Assembly (NCBI GenBank): GCA_016198685.1
Contig: JACQID010000006.1
Span: forward strand, 186,001 to 250,000
DNA length: 64,000 bases
From: Candidatus Aenigmatarchaeota archaeon
Lineage (GTDB): Archaea; Aenigmatarchaeota; Aenigmatarchaeia; GW2011-AR5
Direction: 5' to 3'
In this document: positions 16,304 through 24,120 of the stretch, piece after piece
Position numbering within the stretch: position 1 is the stretch's first letter
Layout: the number at the start of each line of letters is the position of its first letter
The notes under the pieces: model-generated
Told to the model about the DNA's origin: nothing
Seen by the model: the letters and a program-made list of their open reading frames with translations, nothing else
Databases searched by the model: none
Program-made: the position numbers and the translations under genes

Positions 16304-17506
16304 ATGCCTATGGCCGAATGGTCGTTGTTTTTGGCAGGTATCATATTCATCATAGGATTTGTCGGCAATCTGGCATTCAAGCGCACGAGAATCCCAGAAG
16401 CGCTCTTTCTCATACTCGCAGGTCTTCTTGCGGGCCCTGCTTTAGGCATCATCGATAGCGCCACTTCGGTAGCCATAATGCCTGTTGTGGCTACTCTAAT
16501 GATAATAGTTGTCATGCTAGATAACGGTCTGTCATTTGACCTGTTCAAGGTTGTGCGTGCGCTGCCCGCTACATTAAGGTTGAGCATATGTATAATGCTT
16601 GTGACTGCCGGACTGATAGCTGCAGTGCTTGTGCTTTTAGGAGTGCCTCCTGTAATAGGCTTGCTTGTAGGCTTCATACTCGCGGGAACTACAACGGACG
16701 TCGTTGCAGGCTTGACGTCAAAAATGCCGGTTCCGCGCGACACGAAGCAATTTCTGGTATTCGAGTCTGTCATTAATGACGTACAGATAATACCATTTTT
16801 TGTCTTGATGGGCTTTATGATTAATTCTGCCGTAGGATTTCCATGGGGAATGCTGTTAGGCATACCGGTTGCAATAGCTATTGGAACTATAATAGCAATA
16901 GCGTGGACATTCGTATTAGGAAGATTTATCGGCAAGCATCCGCTCAACTACGCAGCGACAATAGGAATTCTTCTGGTCGTGTACAGCTTGGTCGAGACAC
17001 TTGGCGGCAATGCCCCTCTTGCAGCGCTTTCTTTCAGCCTTGTACTGGGCAATGCAGTGCGGGTTTTCGATAAATTAAAATTCAAGCTTGATTTACGCAG
17101 AAAATTTACGCCTGCGATAATAAAGGATCTTAAGCAGATAGAAACGGATGTCTCATTTTTCGTGCGCGCATTATTCTTCTTTTTTCTCGGCGCGGCATTT
17201 AGTTTCAAATCCCTTGACGCAGGTGTCGCAGTAGCGATAACCGTTGTGATGGCCGCAATACTGGTGTCGCGTTTCGTGCTATTCAGGATAGCTGCATTGA
17301 AGGCGCCGCATTACGGAGTTCACATAGGCGTTCTGACATGGATAATGCCGCGCGGGTATGTTGCTGCGGTTCTGGCTTTCAGCGCAGCTGGTGCTGGGGC
17401 AATCACGCCTCAGCTTCTGGACGTTATGCTGCTAGCCATATACCTTACCACCTTCGTAAGCATGCTATATGCAACATATTACGGGCAGAGATACGGGAAA
17501 GCGTGA
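16304..17506 (+). CDS. Cation:proton antiporter
   Basis: A 400-aa protein with 11-13 predicted membrane helices, all hydrophobic apart from short loops. RIPEALFLILAGLLAGPALG near the start, AGTTTDVVAGL at about 125 and FESVINDVQ at about 150 follow the order seen in the CPA1/CPA2 sodium/proton exchangers, where the D(N)D-type acids of the sixth helix bind the ion (here IND). No C-terminal TrkA-type regulatory domain. It probably exports sodium or potassium in exchange for protons; the ion cannot be assigned. Confidence 0.9.
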   Translation: MPMAEWSLFLAGIIFIIGFVGNLAFKRTRIPEALFLILAGLLAGPALGIIDSATSVAIMPVVATLMIIVVMLDNGLSFDLFKVVRALPATLRLSICIMLVTAGLIAAVLVLLGVPPVIGLLVGFILAGTTTDVVAGLTSKMPVPRDTKQFLVFESVINDVQIIPFFVLMGFMINSAVGFPWGMLLGIPVAIAIGTIIAIAWTFVLGRFIGKHPLNYAATIGILLVVYSLVETLGGNAPLAALSFSLVLGNAVRVFDKLKFKLDLRRKFTPAIIKDLKQIETDVSFFVRALFFFFLGAAFSFKSLDAGVAVAITVVMAAILVSRFVLFRIAALKAPHYGVHIGVLTWIMPRGYVAAVLAFSAAGAGAITPQLLDVMLLAIYLTTFVSMLYATYYGQRYGKA

Positions 17507-17508
17507 TA

Positions 17509-17997
17509 TCAGGCAGGACATCCGGTCTTATTACCGAGCTCCTGCAGCGTCATCTCTCCGATGATACGCGAGCCATCTTTGAACTCCCATGTCGGATAGC
17601 GACGTATATTGGCACCGATACATGTCTGCGTTTGGCCTGACCTGTCGGCTGTTGAGCATTCGATGTACGGCAGATATTCCGCCGACTGCCCGAATATTGC
17701 TTTTTGATCCGCGCAGTGCGGGCACCAGAAAGCCCCGTAGAATCTAGCGCCGCTTTCTGCTATGCATTTGGCAAAGCCGTCATACTGCCCCGGCGCTGAG
17801 TCCATAGAATAAAGATAATATCCGAGGCTAAAAATGGCTATGAGTATTACGGCATAAAGCACATGCGACATTTTGATTTTGGCCCAAGGCGCAGCTTTTT
17901 CCGGCGTATGTTTTGTTTTGTTATGAGAATATAGTGTGTCTTCCGAAGGCAACAGGCTGGTGCATTGATGGTATTCCATTCCGTCCATAATTATCAT
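17509..17997 (-). CDS. Membrane-anchored thioredoxin-like protein
   Basis: A 162-aa protein: a polar N-terminus, one transmembrane helix (about 45-62), then a thioredoxin-like domain with the redox motif WCPHC at about 90. This resembles the thioredoxin domain fused to VKOR in other organisms (FAKCIAESGARFYGAFWC, RRYPTWEF, TCIG). The domain would face outside. The start ATG 17997 overlaps the TGA of the upstream gene (ATGA) and follows GGAGGGGG, fixing the start and implying translational coupling. No VKOR-type partner is seen in the window. Confidence 0.85.
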   Translation of the reverse strand: MIIMDGMEYHQCTSLLPSEDTLYSHNKTKHTPEKAAPWAKIKMSHVLYAVILIAIFSLGYYLYSMDSAPGQYDGFAKCIAESGARFYGAFWCPHCADQKAIFGQSAEYLPYIECSTADRSGQTQTCIGANIRRYPTWEFKDGSRIIGEMTLQELGNKTGCPA

Positions 17998-18587
17998 GCC
18001 CCCTCCACGGAGCATCCGGTGCCAGAGAAGCACGATGCCTCATCGGGAGGCAGCCCCCTTTGAGGGCATTTGCCTGAGTATATACATGCATTGTCAGCGA
18101 CAGAATTTATCTGTATCGTCGTGTCTTGTACGGCGCTGCCGTAAGTTATTAGTATTTTGTCAAGGTCTTTTAGGTCATATTCTCCATAGGCATTGCTTTG
18201 CTGGCCGTTGATAAACATTCGCAACCGCGAGCTATCAGTATTGCAATAGGAAGATCCGTTATCAAGCGCAAAGCACGTTGAATTGAAATTCATGTTGAGA
18301 GACCGGAAAAAGAATCCGAGGGTTATGCCTTCTGCATGCTTGTGGATAACTGAGCCTTCCATGTCATGCAGATGCATGAAATTGCTGAGGGTCTTGCTGT
18401 CTGTAGACATGTACTTTTCCTGGGAAAAATTGTAAGGTTCGTTGTTGATATATACCCTGAAATCTGCGTGCTCATGAACTTCGCCTACGATGCCGGATGT
18501 TTTGTTTTGGCTTCCGAAATAAAACATCATGATTCCCAGAGCGATAACGATAGCTGCAGCAGAAATAGCGCGATTCATCATCCTCAT
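17994..18587 (-). CDS. Membrane-anchored His-rich extracellular protein
   Basis: A 197-aa protein: an N-terminal anchor helix (about 5-22), then an extracytoplasmic domain with HEHADF, NFMHLHDME and VIHKHAEG, a concentration of His that suits metal binding, and four to six Cys (NSTCF, SSYC, ACIYSGKC, ASCFSGTGC). I recall similar unnamed archaeal proteins beside thioredoxin/VKOR genes, but cannot name the family. Start 18587 is chosen because CGGATAAATCG lies about 26 bp before it; 18617 is the alternative. It is coupled by ATGA to the thioredoxin-like gene, so the pair probably handles thiols or metals at the cell surface. Confidence 0.7.
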   Translation of the reverse strand: MRMMNRAISAAAIVIALGIMMFYFGSQNKTSGIVGEVHEHADFRVYINNEPYNFSQEKYMSTDSKTLSNFMHLHDMEGSVIHKHAEGITLGFFFRSLNMNFNSTCFALDNGSSYCNTDSSRLRMFINGQQSNAYGEYDLKDLDKILITYGSAVQDTTIQINSVADNACIYSGKCPQRGLPPDEASCFSGTGCSVEGA

Positions 18588-18669
18588 ATATATGCAGGCC
18601 AAGCGATTTATCCGCATCGAATGCGCCGGCTACGTGCAAGGCTTAAATTCCTTTATCGTGAAGCAAATT

Positions 18670-18996
18670 ATGGACATAAAAAACGTTGCCGGGGAGAAAG
18701 ATAGAATATCGTGCAGCATGGATTATCGGGCACTGGGACTGGAAATTTATATTAATTTTGGATGGGATGGGGATTCCATATGGGGGCCTTATCATACAAT
18801 GCAGGACGTGCATAACGCGGCTCTCTCTTTCCCGAAAGGCAGGGCTTATGATGTCGTTTTTAGATCCGTCTTTGGCCAAGAAGACGCACATATAACATAT
18901 ACGAGAGGTAGAGAGATGCTGGAGATTGAGGAGCCGATGCGAACAGTGACGCAATCGAGACGAGTTATTCCCAGTGTCTATTGTCGCGAAAGCTGA
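18670..18996 (+). CDS. Hypothetical protein, 108 aa
   Basis: Not recognised. Soluble, with an N-terminal mixed strand pattern (ALGLEIYINFGWDGDSIWG) and no membrane span or metal motif. The track start at 18529 lies inside the divergent gene; ATG 18670 has GGCTTAAATTCC about 26 bp upstream and is preferred. Confidence 0.55.
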   Translation: MDIKNVAGEKDRISCSMDYRALGLEIYINFGWDGDSIWGPYHTMQDVHNAALSFPKGRAYDVVFRSVFGQEDAHITYTRGREMLEIEEPMRTVTQSRRVIPSVYCRES

Positions 18997-19054
18997 ATAT
19001 TTCCGTCGGGTAAGGATATTGAAGAATCGTGATGCTCTTGCGCAGGATGATATG

Positions 19055-19204
19055 TCAAATTTTTCCTACGGAAAGCACTTTTCCGCACTTGGGACATATA
19101 TAGAAGACTTTATCTGCCCCGAGGCGCATATCCCTCGTGGTTGTTATCCTTTCCTCGCAGAACGGACATATTGGCTCTTGGTTGTGATAATCGCCTATGG
19201 GCAT
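19055..19204 (-). CDS. 49-aa zinc-ribbon protein
   Basis: Missing from the ORF track. The minus strand from 19204 reads MPIGDYHNQEPICPFCEERI and later YICPKCGKVLSVGKI. CPFC and CPKC about 24 residues apart form a typical zinc ribbon, seen in many small archaeal nucleic-acid-binding proteins. It is divergent from the Sec61 beta gene over a 50-bp gap. Confidence 0.75.
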   Translation of the reverse strand: MPIGDYHNQEPICPFCEERITTTRDMRLGADKVFYICPKCGKVLSVGKI

Positions 19205-19254
19205 TGTTTTACCTATCAAGGGAAGATTTAATAGCTTTCCGGCGAATGTAAATC

Positions 19255-19410
19255 ATGGCCGAAAAGAAAATGAACATGCCTCAGGGCATGGCAGGTCTTA
19301 CGCGATATTACGACGTAAAAGAAGGCGCAATCAGGGTTTCCCCAAAAGCGGTTGTAGCGCTTGCAACAGGCTTCTCATTATTCATCGTCATCCTTAATGC
19401 TGTTGCTTAA
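19255..19410 (+). CDS. secG: Protein translocase subunit Sec61 beta
   Basis: The small tail-anchored subunit of the archaeal SecYE-beta channel. At 51 aa it has the family order: a polar N-terminus, the conserved MPQGMAGLTRYYDVKEGAIRVSPKAV, and one membrane helix at the C-terminus. Too short for the ORF track. GATTTAATAG about 26 bp upstream gives a leaderless start. The last codons and stop are part of a 31-bp repeat that recurs 67 bp downstream. Confidence 0.93.
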   Translation: MAEKKMNMPQGMAGLTRYYDVKEGAIRVSPKAVVALATGFSLFIVILNAVA

Positions 19411-19434
19411 CTGTACTGAAGGGCATAATTAATC
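19404..19434 (+). repeat. 31-bp direct repeat, copy 1
   Basis: TGCTTAACTGTACTGAAGGG and the following 11 bp are identical to 19471-19501. Copy 1 covers the last Ala codon and stop of Sec61 beta and its 3' flank; copy 2 lies after a 36-bp AT-rich spacer with a hairpin (CTTAATTCTTCGTAAGAATCAAAA). This looks like a tandem duplication, not a CRISPR array. Confidence 0.85.
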
Positions 19435-19470
19435 TTTTTTCTTAATTCTTCGTAAGAATCAAAAATCAAA

Positions 19471-19501
19471 TGCTTAACTGTACTGAAGGGCATAATTAAT
19501 C
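19471..19501 (+). repeat. 31-bp direct repeat, copy 2
   Basis: Exact second copy of 19404-19434. It carries no reading frame and ends at CCCCGATTATG, shortly before the promoter of the endonuclease IV gene. Confidence 0.85.
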
Positions 19502-19587
19502 CCCGATTATGACGCCTTTAATTTATATGATTTGCGCGAGAATTAATGTCTTTAGGTATATTTCTTGGTGCGTATCCATGAATTCTT

Positions 19588-20382
19588 ATGAAAATCAGGA
19601 TAGGCACGGCAGGCTCGCCCACGGGCAGCAACATGACAGGCATAGCTGTGACTGAAAAAGCAGGGTTGCACGCGATGGAAGTGCAATTCGGGCGGGGCAT
19701 ACAGATGGGCAATGATCTTGCCGAAAAAATAGGGGAAGAACGGAAAAAATATAGTATAGGCCTCAGCGTGCACGCGCCCTATTACATAAACCTTCTTTCA
19801 GACAAGGCAGAAGCAAGCAGACAGAGGATAATAGATTCCTGCGATCGGGCAAAGCGCATGGGAGCTTCGCCAGTAGTTTTCCATCCGGGATATTACGGAA
19901 AGCTTTCGAAGCAAGAGGCTTACGAAGAAGCAAAAAGGCAGATATCCATTATACTCGATAAAGTCAAAGGATGGGGTGTTGAAATCGCTCCTGAGAATAC
20001 AGGTAAGGACACGCAATTTGGCACAATCGAAGAAGTTCTTGGACTAGCCAACGACCTCAAAACGTCTTTCTGCATGGACATAGCCCATTTCCGGGCGAAG
20101 TATCGAGGCAAAGAGAACCTTGATGATATGTTCGCCATGGTCCCAAAAAAACACGTTCATTTTCAGTATTCGGGCGTCGAATGGAATTCCGGAGGAGAGA
20201 AGCAACATCTACCCATAGAAAAGGCGCATTTCACGGACTTTGCCCGGAAGATTCTTGAAAGAAAAACCGACTGCACGATAATATGCGAGTCTCCCGACAC
20301 GTTTGAAGACGCGCAGAAAATGAAGAAAATATTTGAAGATTTAGGCTGGGAATTCGAGGCGCAAAAGCGAAGTAAAAGCTAA
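19588..20382 (+). CDS. nfo: AP endonuclease, endonuclease IV family
   Basis: Cuts DNA at abasic sites in base excision repair. The 264-aa TIM barrel carries the expected zinc-site blocks in order: SVHAPYYINL (about 60), VFHPGYY (about 98), EIAPENTG (about 132), FCMDIAHFRA (about 160), KHVHFQYSG (about 190) and ICESPD near the end. The blocks are variant (CMDIAH for the usual CLDTCH; ICESP for ETP), placing it in the archaeal branch. Length is normal. Confidence 0.92.
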   Translation: MKIRIGTAGSPTGSNMTGIAVTEKAGLHAMEVQFGRGIQMGNDLAEKIGEERKKYSIGLSVHAPYYINLLSDKAEASRQRIIDSCDRAKRMGASPVVFHPGYYGKLSKQEAYEEAKRQISIILDKVKGWGVEIAPENTGKDTQFGTIEEVLGLANDLKTSFCMDIAHFRAKYRGKENLDDMFAMVPKKHVHFQYSGVEWNSGGEKQHLPIEKAHFTDFARKILERKTDCTIICESPDTFEDAQKMKKIFEDLGWEFEAQKRSKS

Positions 20383-20409
20383 TTAATTCATGTCGTTAAT
20401 AATATACTT

Positions 20410-21252
20410 ATGATTCTTGTGACTGGCGGAGCCGGTTTCATAGGCTCGCATCTCGTAAAAAAGCTGCAAAAAGGCGGCAATCATGTAAGAGTTCTTGACA
20501 ATCTCTGTTCAGGGAAAAAAGAGAATGTCTCGGGCGTTGATTTCGTGGTGGGCGATGTAAAATCCGAGATAGATGTATCGAAAGTCGTCAAAGGATGCGA
20601 ATATGTGTTTCATCTGGCGGCTTTGACTGATGCGCGCGATATGGGCGATGACGTTTTCAAGGTCAATTTCTTAGGGTCAAAGAATGTCTTTGCCGCGGCA
20701 GAAAGACACGGAGCCAAAGTCATATTTGCATCGTCAGCTGCGGTCTACGGGGAAGGGACTGCGACTGAAGACTCACCTTTGAAGCCGTTAAATGACTACG
20801 GCAAGAGCAAGGCCAAGGCCGAAAAACTGCTGAAAAGCGGGTTCATAGCAAGACTCTTCAATGTCTACGGGCCCGCTGGCAAAAGCGTGATAAACAGATT
20901 TGTCAAGGGCATCTGTGCCGGAAACGGCAACATAACAATTTACGGAAGCGGCCTTCAGACGAGGGATTATGTTTATGTTGACGATGTGGTTGACGCACTC
21001 ATGCTTGGCATGAACAGCGAAGGAATATACAATGTAGGAACAGGCTCCGAGACTTCTTTGTTGAACTTGGTCACGATGATAGAGAGATCCTGCGGTGCCG
21101 GCACTTCTATAAAATTTGAAGATGCAAAAAATGAGATTCAAAGGAGCAAGGCTATCATAACGAAAATAAAGGCGATAGGCTGGTCGCCAAAAGTTGCGCT
21201 TGAAGAAGGCATAAGACGCATATCTAGCGCTTCTTCAGGGCGTTCCGCATGA
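20410..21252 (+). CDS. NAD-dependent nucleotide-sugar epimerase
   Basis: An extended short-chain dehydrogenase of 280 aa. GGAGFIGSH at about 6 binds NAD; FVVGDV and the YGKSK motif at about 137 (catalytic Tyr and Lys) follow, then ARLFNVYGPAG and QTRDYVYVDDVVDA, which are typical of UDP-glucose 4-epimerase-like enzymes. It overlaps the convergent glycosyltransferase gene by 29 bp. Together they suggest glycan synthesis for cell-surface glycoproteins or lipids. The exact sugar cannot be told. Confidence 0.92.
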   Translation: MILVTGGAGFIGSHLVKKLQKGGNHVRVLDNLCSGKKENVSGVDFVVGDVKSEIDVSKVVKGCEYVFHLAALTDARDMGDDVFKVNFLGSKNVFAAAERHGAKVIFASSAAVYGEGTATEDSPLKPLNDYGKSKAKAEKLLKSGFIARLFNVYGPAGKSVINRFVKGICAGNGNITIYGSGLQTRDYVYVDDVVDALMLGMNSEGIYNVGTGSETSLLNLVTMIERSCGAGTSIKFEDAKNEIQRSKAIITKIKAIGWSPKVALEEGIRRISSASSGRSA

Positions 21253-21925
21253 CATATTTGAAATCTATCCAATAATCTTTCATGCTTCTTTCGCGTCTCC
21301 TCATGAGAAACAGGAAGTTCTTTACTCCGTCTGCAATTCCCACGCCTTTGACATATACGGGAGAGGCTATCGGGACATTGGTGTATTTTATGTTGTTTCT
21401 GCCGACTTCAAATATTATTTCCACTGCAATCTCATAACGTTCTGCAATCAAGCGCAGTTTCTTTAGCGAGTCTGCGCTAAAGGCGCGGGATCCTGATTCC
21501 GTGTCTTTCAGTGACGTTCCTGAGATGAAGTTTGTTGCCGCATTAAGGAAAAGATTGCCGAATTTCTTGATAAAAGGGTATTTTGACAGGTCACGCCTGC
21601 CAAGGACAAAGCCGTATCCCTGCTTTATTTTCTCAATGAGTTTAGGAATGTCTGCAGGGTCATGCTGGCCGTCGGCATCTATTGTTATGATAATGTCGGC
21701 CTTCATGGAAAGCGCCTTTGAAAAGCCGGTTCTCAGGGCAGAACCCAGGCCGCGATTCTGTTCGTGGCTCACTACAGTCGCTCCTGCTTTGCGCGCAAGC
21801 GATGCGGTAGCGTCGAAAGAAGCATCATCTACGACAATGATCTTATCAACAAAAGACTTAGTGCGTTGCACTGCCGAGAAAACGGTTTTTTCTTCATTGT
21901 ATGCCGGCATTACTGCTATTATCAT
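21224..21925 (-). CDS. Family 2 glycosyltransferase
   Basis: A 233-aa GT-A fold enzyme similar to dolichol-phosphate mannosyltransferases. VMPAYNEEKTV (nucleotide-sugar binding), VVDDASFDATA, ITIDADGQHDP (the DxD metal site) and FVLGRRDLSK are in the normal order. KDTESGSRAFSADSLKKL matches the acceptor loop. No C-terminal membrane spans, so it acts as a soluble or peripherally bound enzyme, probably transferring a sugar to a polyprenyl phosphate. Confidence 0.92.
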   Translation of the reverse strand: MIIAVMPAYNEEKTVFSAVQRTKSFVDKIIVVDDASFDATASLARKAGATVVSHEQNRGLGSALRTGFSKALSMKADIIITIDADGQHDPADIPKLIEKIKQGYGFVLGRRDLSKYPFIKKFGNLFLNAATNFISGTSLKDTESGSRAFSADSLKKLRLIAERYEIAVEIIFEVGRNNIKYTNVPIASPVYVKGVGIADGVKNFLFLMRRRERSMKDYWIDFKYVMRNALKKR

Positions 21926-21948
21926 CGAGTTGAATTGTTAACGAGCCC

Positions 21949-22188
21949 TTAAATTTCAATGCTTGTCATGTACCTAATGGAGCGGCCGAGCCTATAAGCA
22001 GGCTTTGCAACTTTTTCCAGAAACCTTGAAAACCTGGCGGCTCGGTCGGGATTCTCGGGCCAGAAGTCCTTTGCAATGGATTCGGCATTGTAAGATTTTT
22101 TTGCGGTGAGCCCCCTCTGGAAATTAGAGATGGGAGTGCAGATAGGAGCTTGGGTATAGAAGGTAATGTAGGCTCCCATATCAGCCAT
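21949..22188 (-). CDS. Hypothetical protein, about 79 aa
   Basis: The 106-aa track ORF starts inside the histone gene. The first Met after the histone stop is at 22188 (MADMGAYITFYTQAPICTP). The C-terminal half is basic and helical (ARFSRFLEKVAKPAYRLGR). No family recognised. It lies 22 bp after the histone gene and may share its transcript. Confidence 0.5.
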   Translation of the reverse strand: MADMGAYITFYTQAPICTPISNFQRGLTAKKSYNAESIAKDFWPENPDRAARFSRFLEKVAKPAYRLGRSIRYMTSIEI

Positions 22189-22210
22189 CAAATCAACGAA
22201 GGGATACAAC

Positions 22211-22405
22211 CTATTTAGAGGCAAACTCAACATCCTCTTTTTTGACAGTACGCCGGCCGGCATGTTCACAGAGCTTCACAGCGCTTGCTGCGATGGAAGA
22301 ACCATATTCTTCGGTCAAATCCCGGAGCTCAGCGGCGGCTTCTCTTGCCATCCTCTTGGCGCCGGCCTTTTTGGCAAGTTTTTCGAACGGCAACATCGGT
22401 AACAT
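22211..22405 (-). CDS. Archaeal histone
   Basis: A 64-aa single histone fold, the usual size. LPFEKLAKKAGAKRMAREAA forms helix 1, LRDLTEEYGSSIAASAVKLCEHAGRRTV helix 2 and its loops, and KKEDVEFA helix 3 with the conserved K-x-x-D-V. It would form dimers that wrap DNA. A second Met at position 4 (22396) is an alternative start. Divergent from TFB. Confidence 0.93.
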   Translation of the reverse strand: MLPMLPFEKLAKKAGAKRMAREAAAELRDLTEEYGSSIAASAVKLCEHAGRRTVKKEDVEFASK

Positions 22406-22460
22406 AGCTATATTTAGCTTCGCATGAATAAAAACCTCCTGTTCCGGGTTTAAAATAGCG

Positions 22461-22473
22461 AAATCTTTAAATA
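22461..22473 (+). promoter_or_regulatory. TFB promoter core
   Basis: CTTTAAATACTTT about 95 bp before the TFB start differs by one base from the rRNA core CTTTTAATACTTT. This leaves a 5' leader of roughly 70 nt, unusual in a region where most promoters sit 26 bp before the ATG. Confidence 0.5.
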
Positions 22474-22565
22474 CTTTATTGCTAGAATTTAGAGTTTAGA
22501 GGGCAAATGCTGTGTTACTTCATGGAAGTGACAAATAGTTTTTTCATATATAGAGGGTGATGATA

Positions 22566-23492
22566 ATGGCAATTAGTAAATGTCCGGAATGCGGTTCAAC
22601 CAAATTCTATAATGATCCCGACCGCGCAGAGAAGACCTGCGCCAAATGCGGGATGGTAATAGAAGGAAATATTATAGATGTAGGTCAGGAATGGCGTGCT
22701 TTCGACTATGAACAGAAAGTCAAGCGCGCAAGAACAGGCGCTCCACTGACGCACAAGAGGCATGATAAAGGCCTTACTACAGAAATAGGAAAAGGTTCTA
22801 CTGAATTGTTCAAAGTTCCTGCAAAGAAAAGAGGGCAGTTCTTCAGGATAAGGAAATGGCAGAAGAGACTGCTCACAAGCAAGGACAGGAACATGTCTTT
22901 TGCAATGAGCGAACTGCAGAGGCTTGTTTCTTACTTAGGGTTGCCTAAGACGTTGCATGAAGAAGTTGCAAAGCTCTATGAGAAGGCGCTTCAGAAAGGC
23001 CTTGTCAGGGGAAGATCTATAGAAAGCATAATAGCTGCTCTTGTATATTCGCTTTCCAGAGAGTACCATACTCCAAGAACGTTGACTGAAATCTCCCAAG
23101 CTTCCGGTATAGGCAAGCGTGAGCTGGGAAGAACATACAGATACATTTCAAGAAAGCTTGACATAAGAATCCTGCCTGCAAGAGCCGATACATACATTCC
23201 AAGATTCTCTTCGATGCTCAAGCTCTCCGACAGGACGCAGATACATGCAATAAAGATACTCAAAGCTGCCAAGGATAAAGATGTTATTTCTGGCAAGGGG
23301 CCGACGGGGTGCGCCGCCGCCGCAATATACATCGCTTCAGTTCTCGAAGGCGAGAGGAAGACGCAGAGAGAAGTTGCCGATGTTGTAGGCGTAACAGAAG
23401 TTACAATCAGAAACCGCTACAAGGAAATGGCAGAAGCGCTCAACATAGAAGAAGAAGTCGAGAAGAAGGCCAAGGAAGAAGAAGTGAAGTAA
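22566..23492 (+). CDS. tfb: Transcription initiation factor B (TFB)
   Basis: Recruits RNA polymerase to TBP-bound promoters. N-terminal zinc ribbon CPECGSTKFYNDPDRAEK then CAKCG (about 4-30), the B-finger region (GQEWRAFDYEQKVKRARTGAP), and two cyclin repeats (about 105-305), the second ending in a helix-turn-helix TQREVADVVGVTEVTIRNRY. I start at ATG 22566 because GAGGGTGAT sits just before it; 22557 (GTG) and 22560 (ATG) are in frame. Its stop codon directly abuts the stop of the convergent sigma-factor-like gene. Confidence 0.96.
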   Translation: MAISKCPECGSTKFYNDPDRAEKTCAKCGMVIEGNIIDVGQEWRAFDYEQKVKRARTGAPLTHKRHDKGLTTEIGKGSTELFKVPAKKRGQFFRIRKWQKRLLTSKDRNMSFAMSELQRLVSYLGLPKTLHEEVAKLYEKALQKGLVRGRSIESIIAALVYSLSREYHTPRTLTEISQASGIGKRELGRTYRYISRKLDIRILPARADTYIPRFSSMLKLSDRTQIHAIKILKAAKDKDVISGKGPTGCAAAAIYIASVLEGERKTQREVADVVGVTEVTIRNRYKEMAEALNIEEEVEKKAKEEEVK

Positions 23493-24086
23493 TTATCTGA
23501 ACAACAATTCTGGGTCGTAGCCTTGTTCCTTAAGGTAATTCCTTATATCTCGCAGGCCGACTTTAACGCGCGTTCTTATTGTGCTTGCGGGGATGCCGGT
23601 TTGCCGCTGCATAGTAGAATATTTGACTCCCTGAAGATGCATAATTATTGCTTCTCTCGTGTTTTCCGGCAGGGCGTTTATGGCAGTAATTGCGGCATCG
23701 GCCGCATCCTGTACAACAATCATGCAGGTGAAATCAGGCGAGGAAGACAATGCTGCGTCAGCGTAATAGATGAACTCAGGTCGATTGCCGGGATTTCTTC
23801 CTGTGTTATGCCTTTGCTTGTCGATTGAGGCATTACGCACTATAGTGTACATCCAGCCACGGAACCCTGCTTTGTTTGAAGTGTCAAACCCTATCCGGGG
23901 CTCGTTATATACACGATGAATTTTTAGGAGAGCGTCATGCAAACACTCTTCCGAATCTTCAGGAGAAAGCCCCCTACCGACAAGATAGGAACGCAATTCA
24001 TGCGAATAATGCTGGTAAAGGTGTTCTATGACATCTTCAGGATTCTCCTTGCCGGTAAGATTTTGCAGATAAGGGTCTTGGATCAT
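23493..24086 (-). CDS. ECF-type sigma-70 family homologue
   Basis: A 197-aa protein with the two domains of bacterial ECF sigma factors. Region 2 is at about 22-95: LYQHYSHELRSYLVGRGL, then DSEECLHDALLKIHR, then FRGWMYTIVRNASIDKQR, matching the core-binding and -10-recognition helices. Region 4 is at about 130-187: AINALPENTREAIIMHLQG, then YSTMQRQTGIPASTIRTRV, a helix-turn-helix. Archaea use TBP/TFB and do not normally encode sigma factors, so this was probably acquired from a bacterium. It may act as a DNA-binding regulator without a bacterial polymerase. It lies end to end with TFB. Codon use looks like its neighbours, so the transfer may be old. Confidence 0.88.
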   Translation of the reverse strand: MIQDPYLQNLTGKENPEDVIEHLYQHYSHELRSYLVGRGLSPEDSEECLHDALLKIHRVYNEPRIGFDTSNKAGFRGWMYTIVRNASIDKQRHNTGRNPGNRPEFIYYADAALSSSPDFTCMIVVQDAADAAITAINALPENTREAIIMHLQGVKYSTMQRQTGIPASTIRTRVKVGLRDIRNYLKEQGYDPELLFR

Positions 24087-24120
24087 GATATGAGATTAGA
24101 AAAAAATATTTAAGCGGGCA

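Noticed and set aside
19404-19501. Two direct repeats with a 36-bp spacer, CRISPR-like
   Set aside because: Only two copies, no cas genes, and copy 1 includes the end of the Sec61 beta coding sequence; a tandem duplication explains it.
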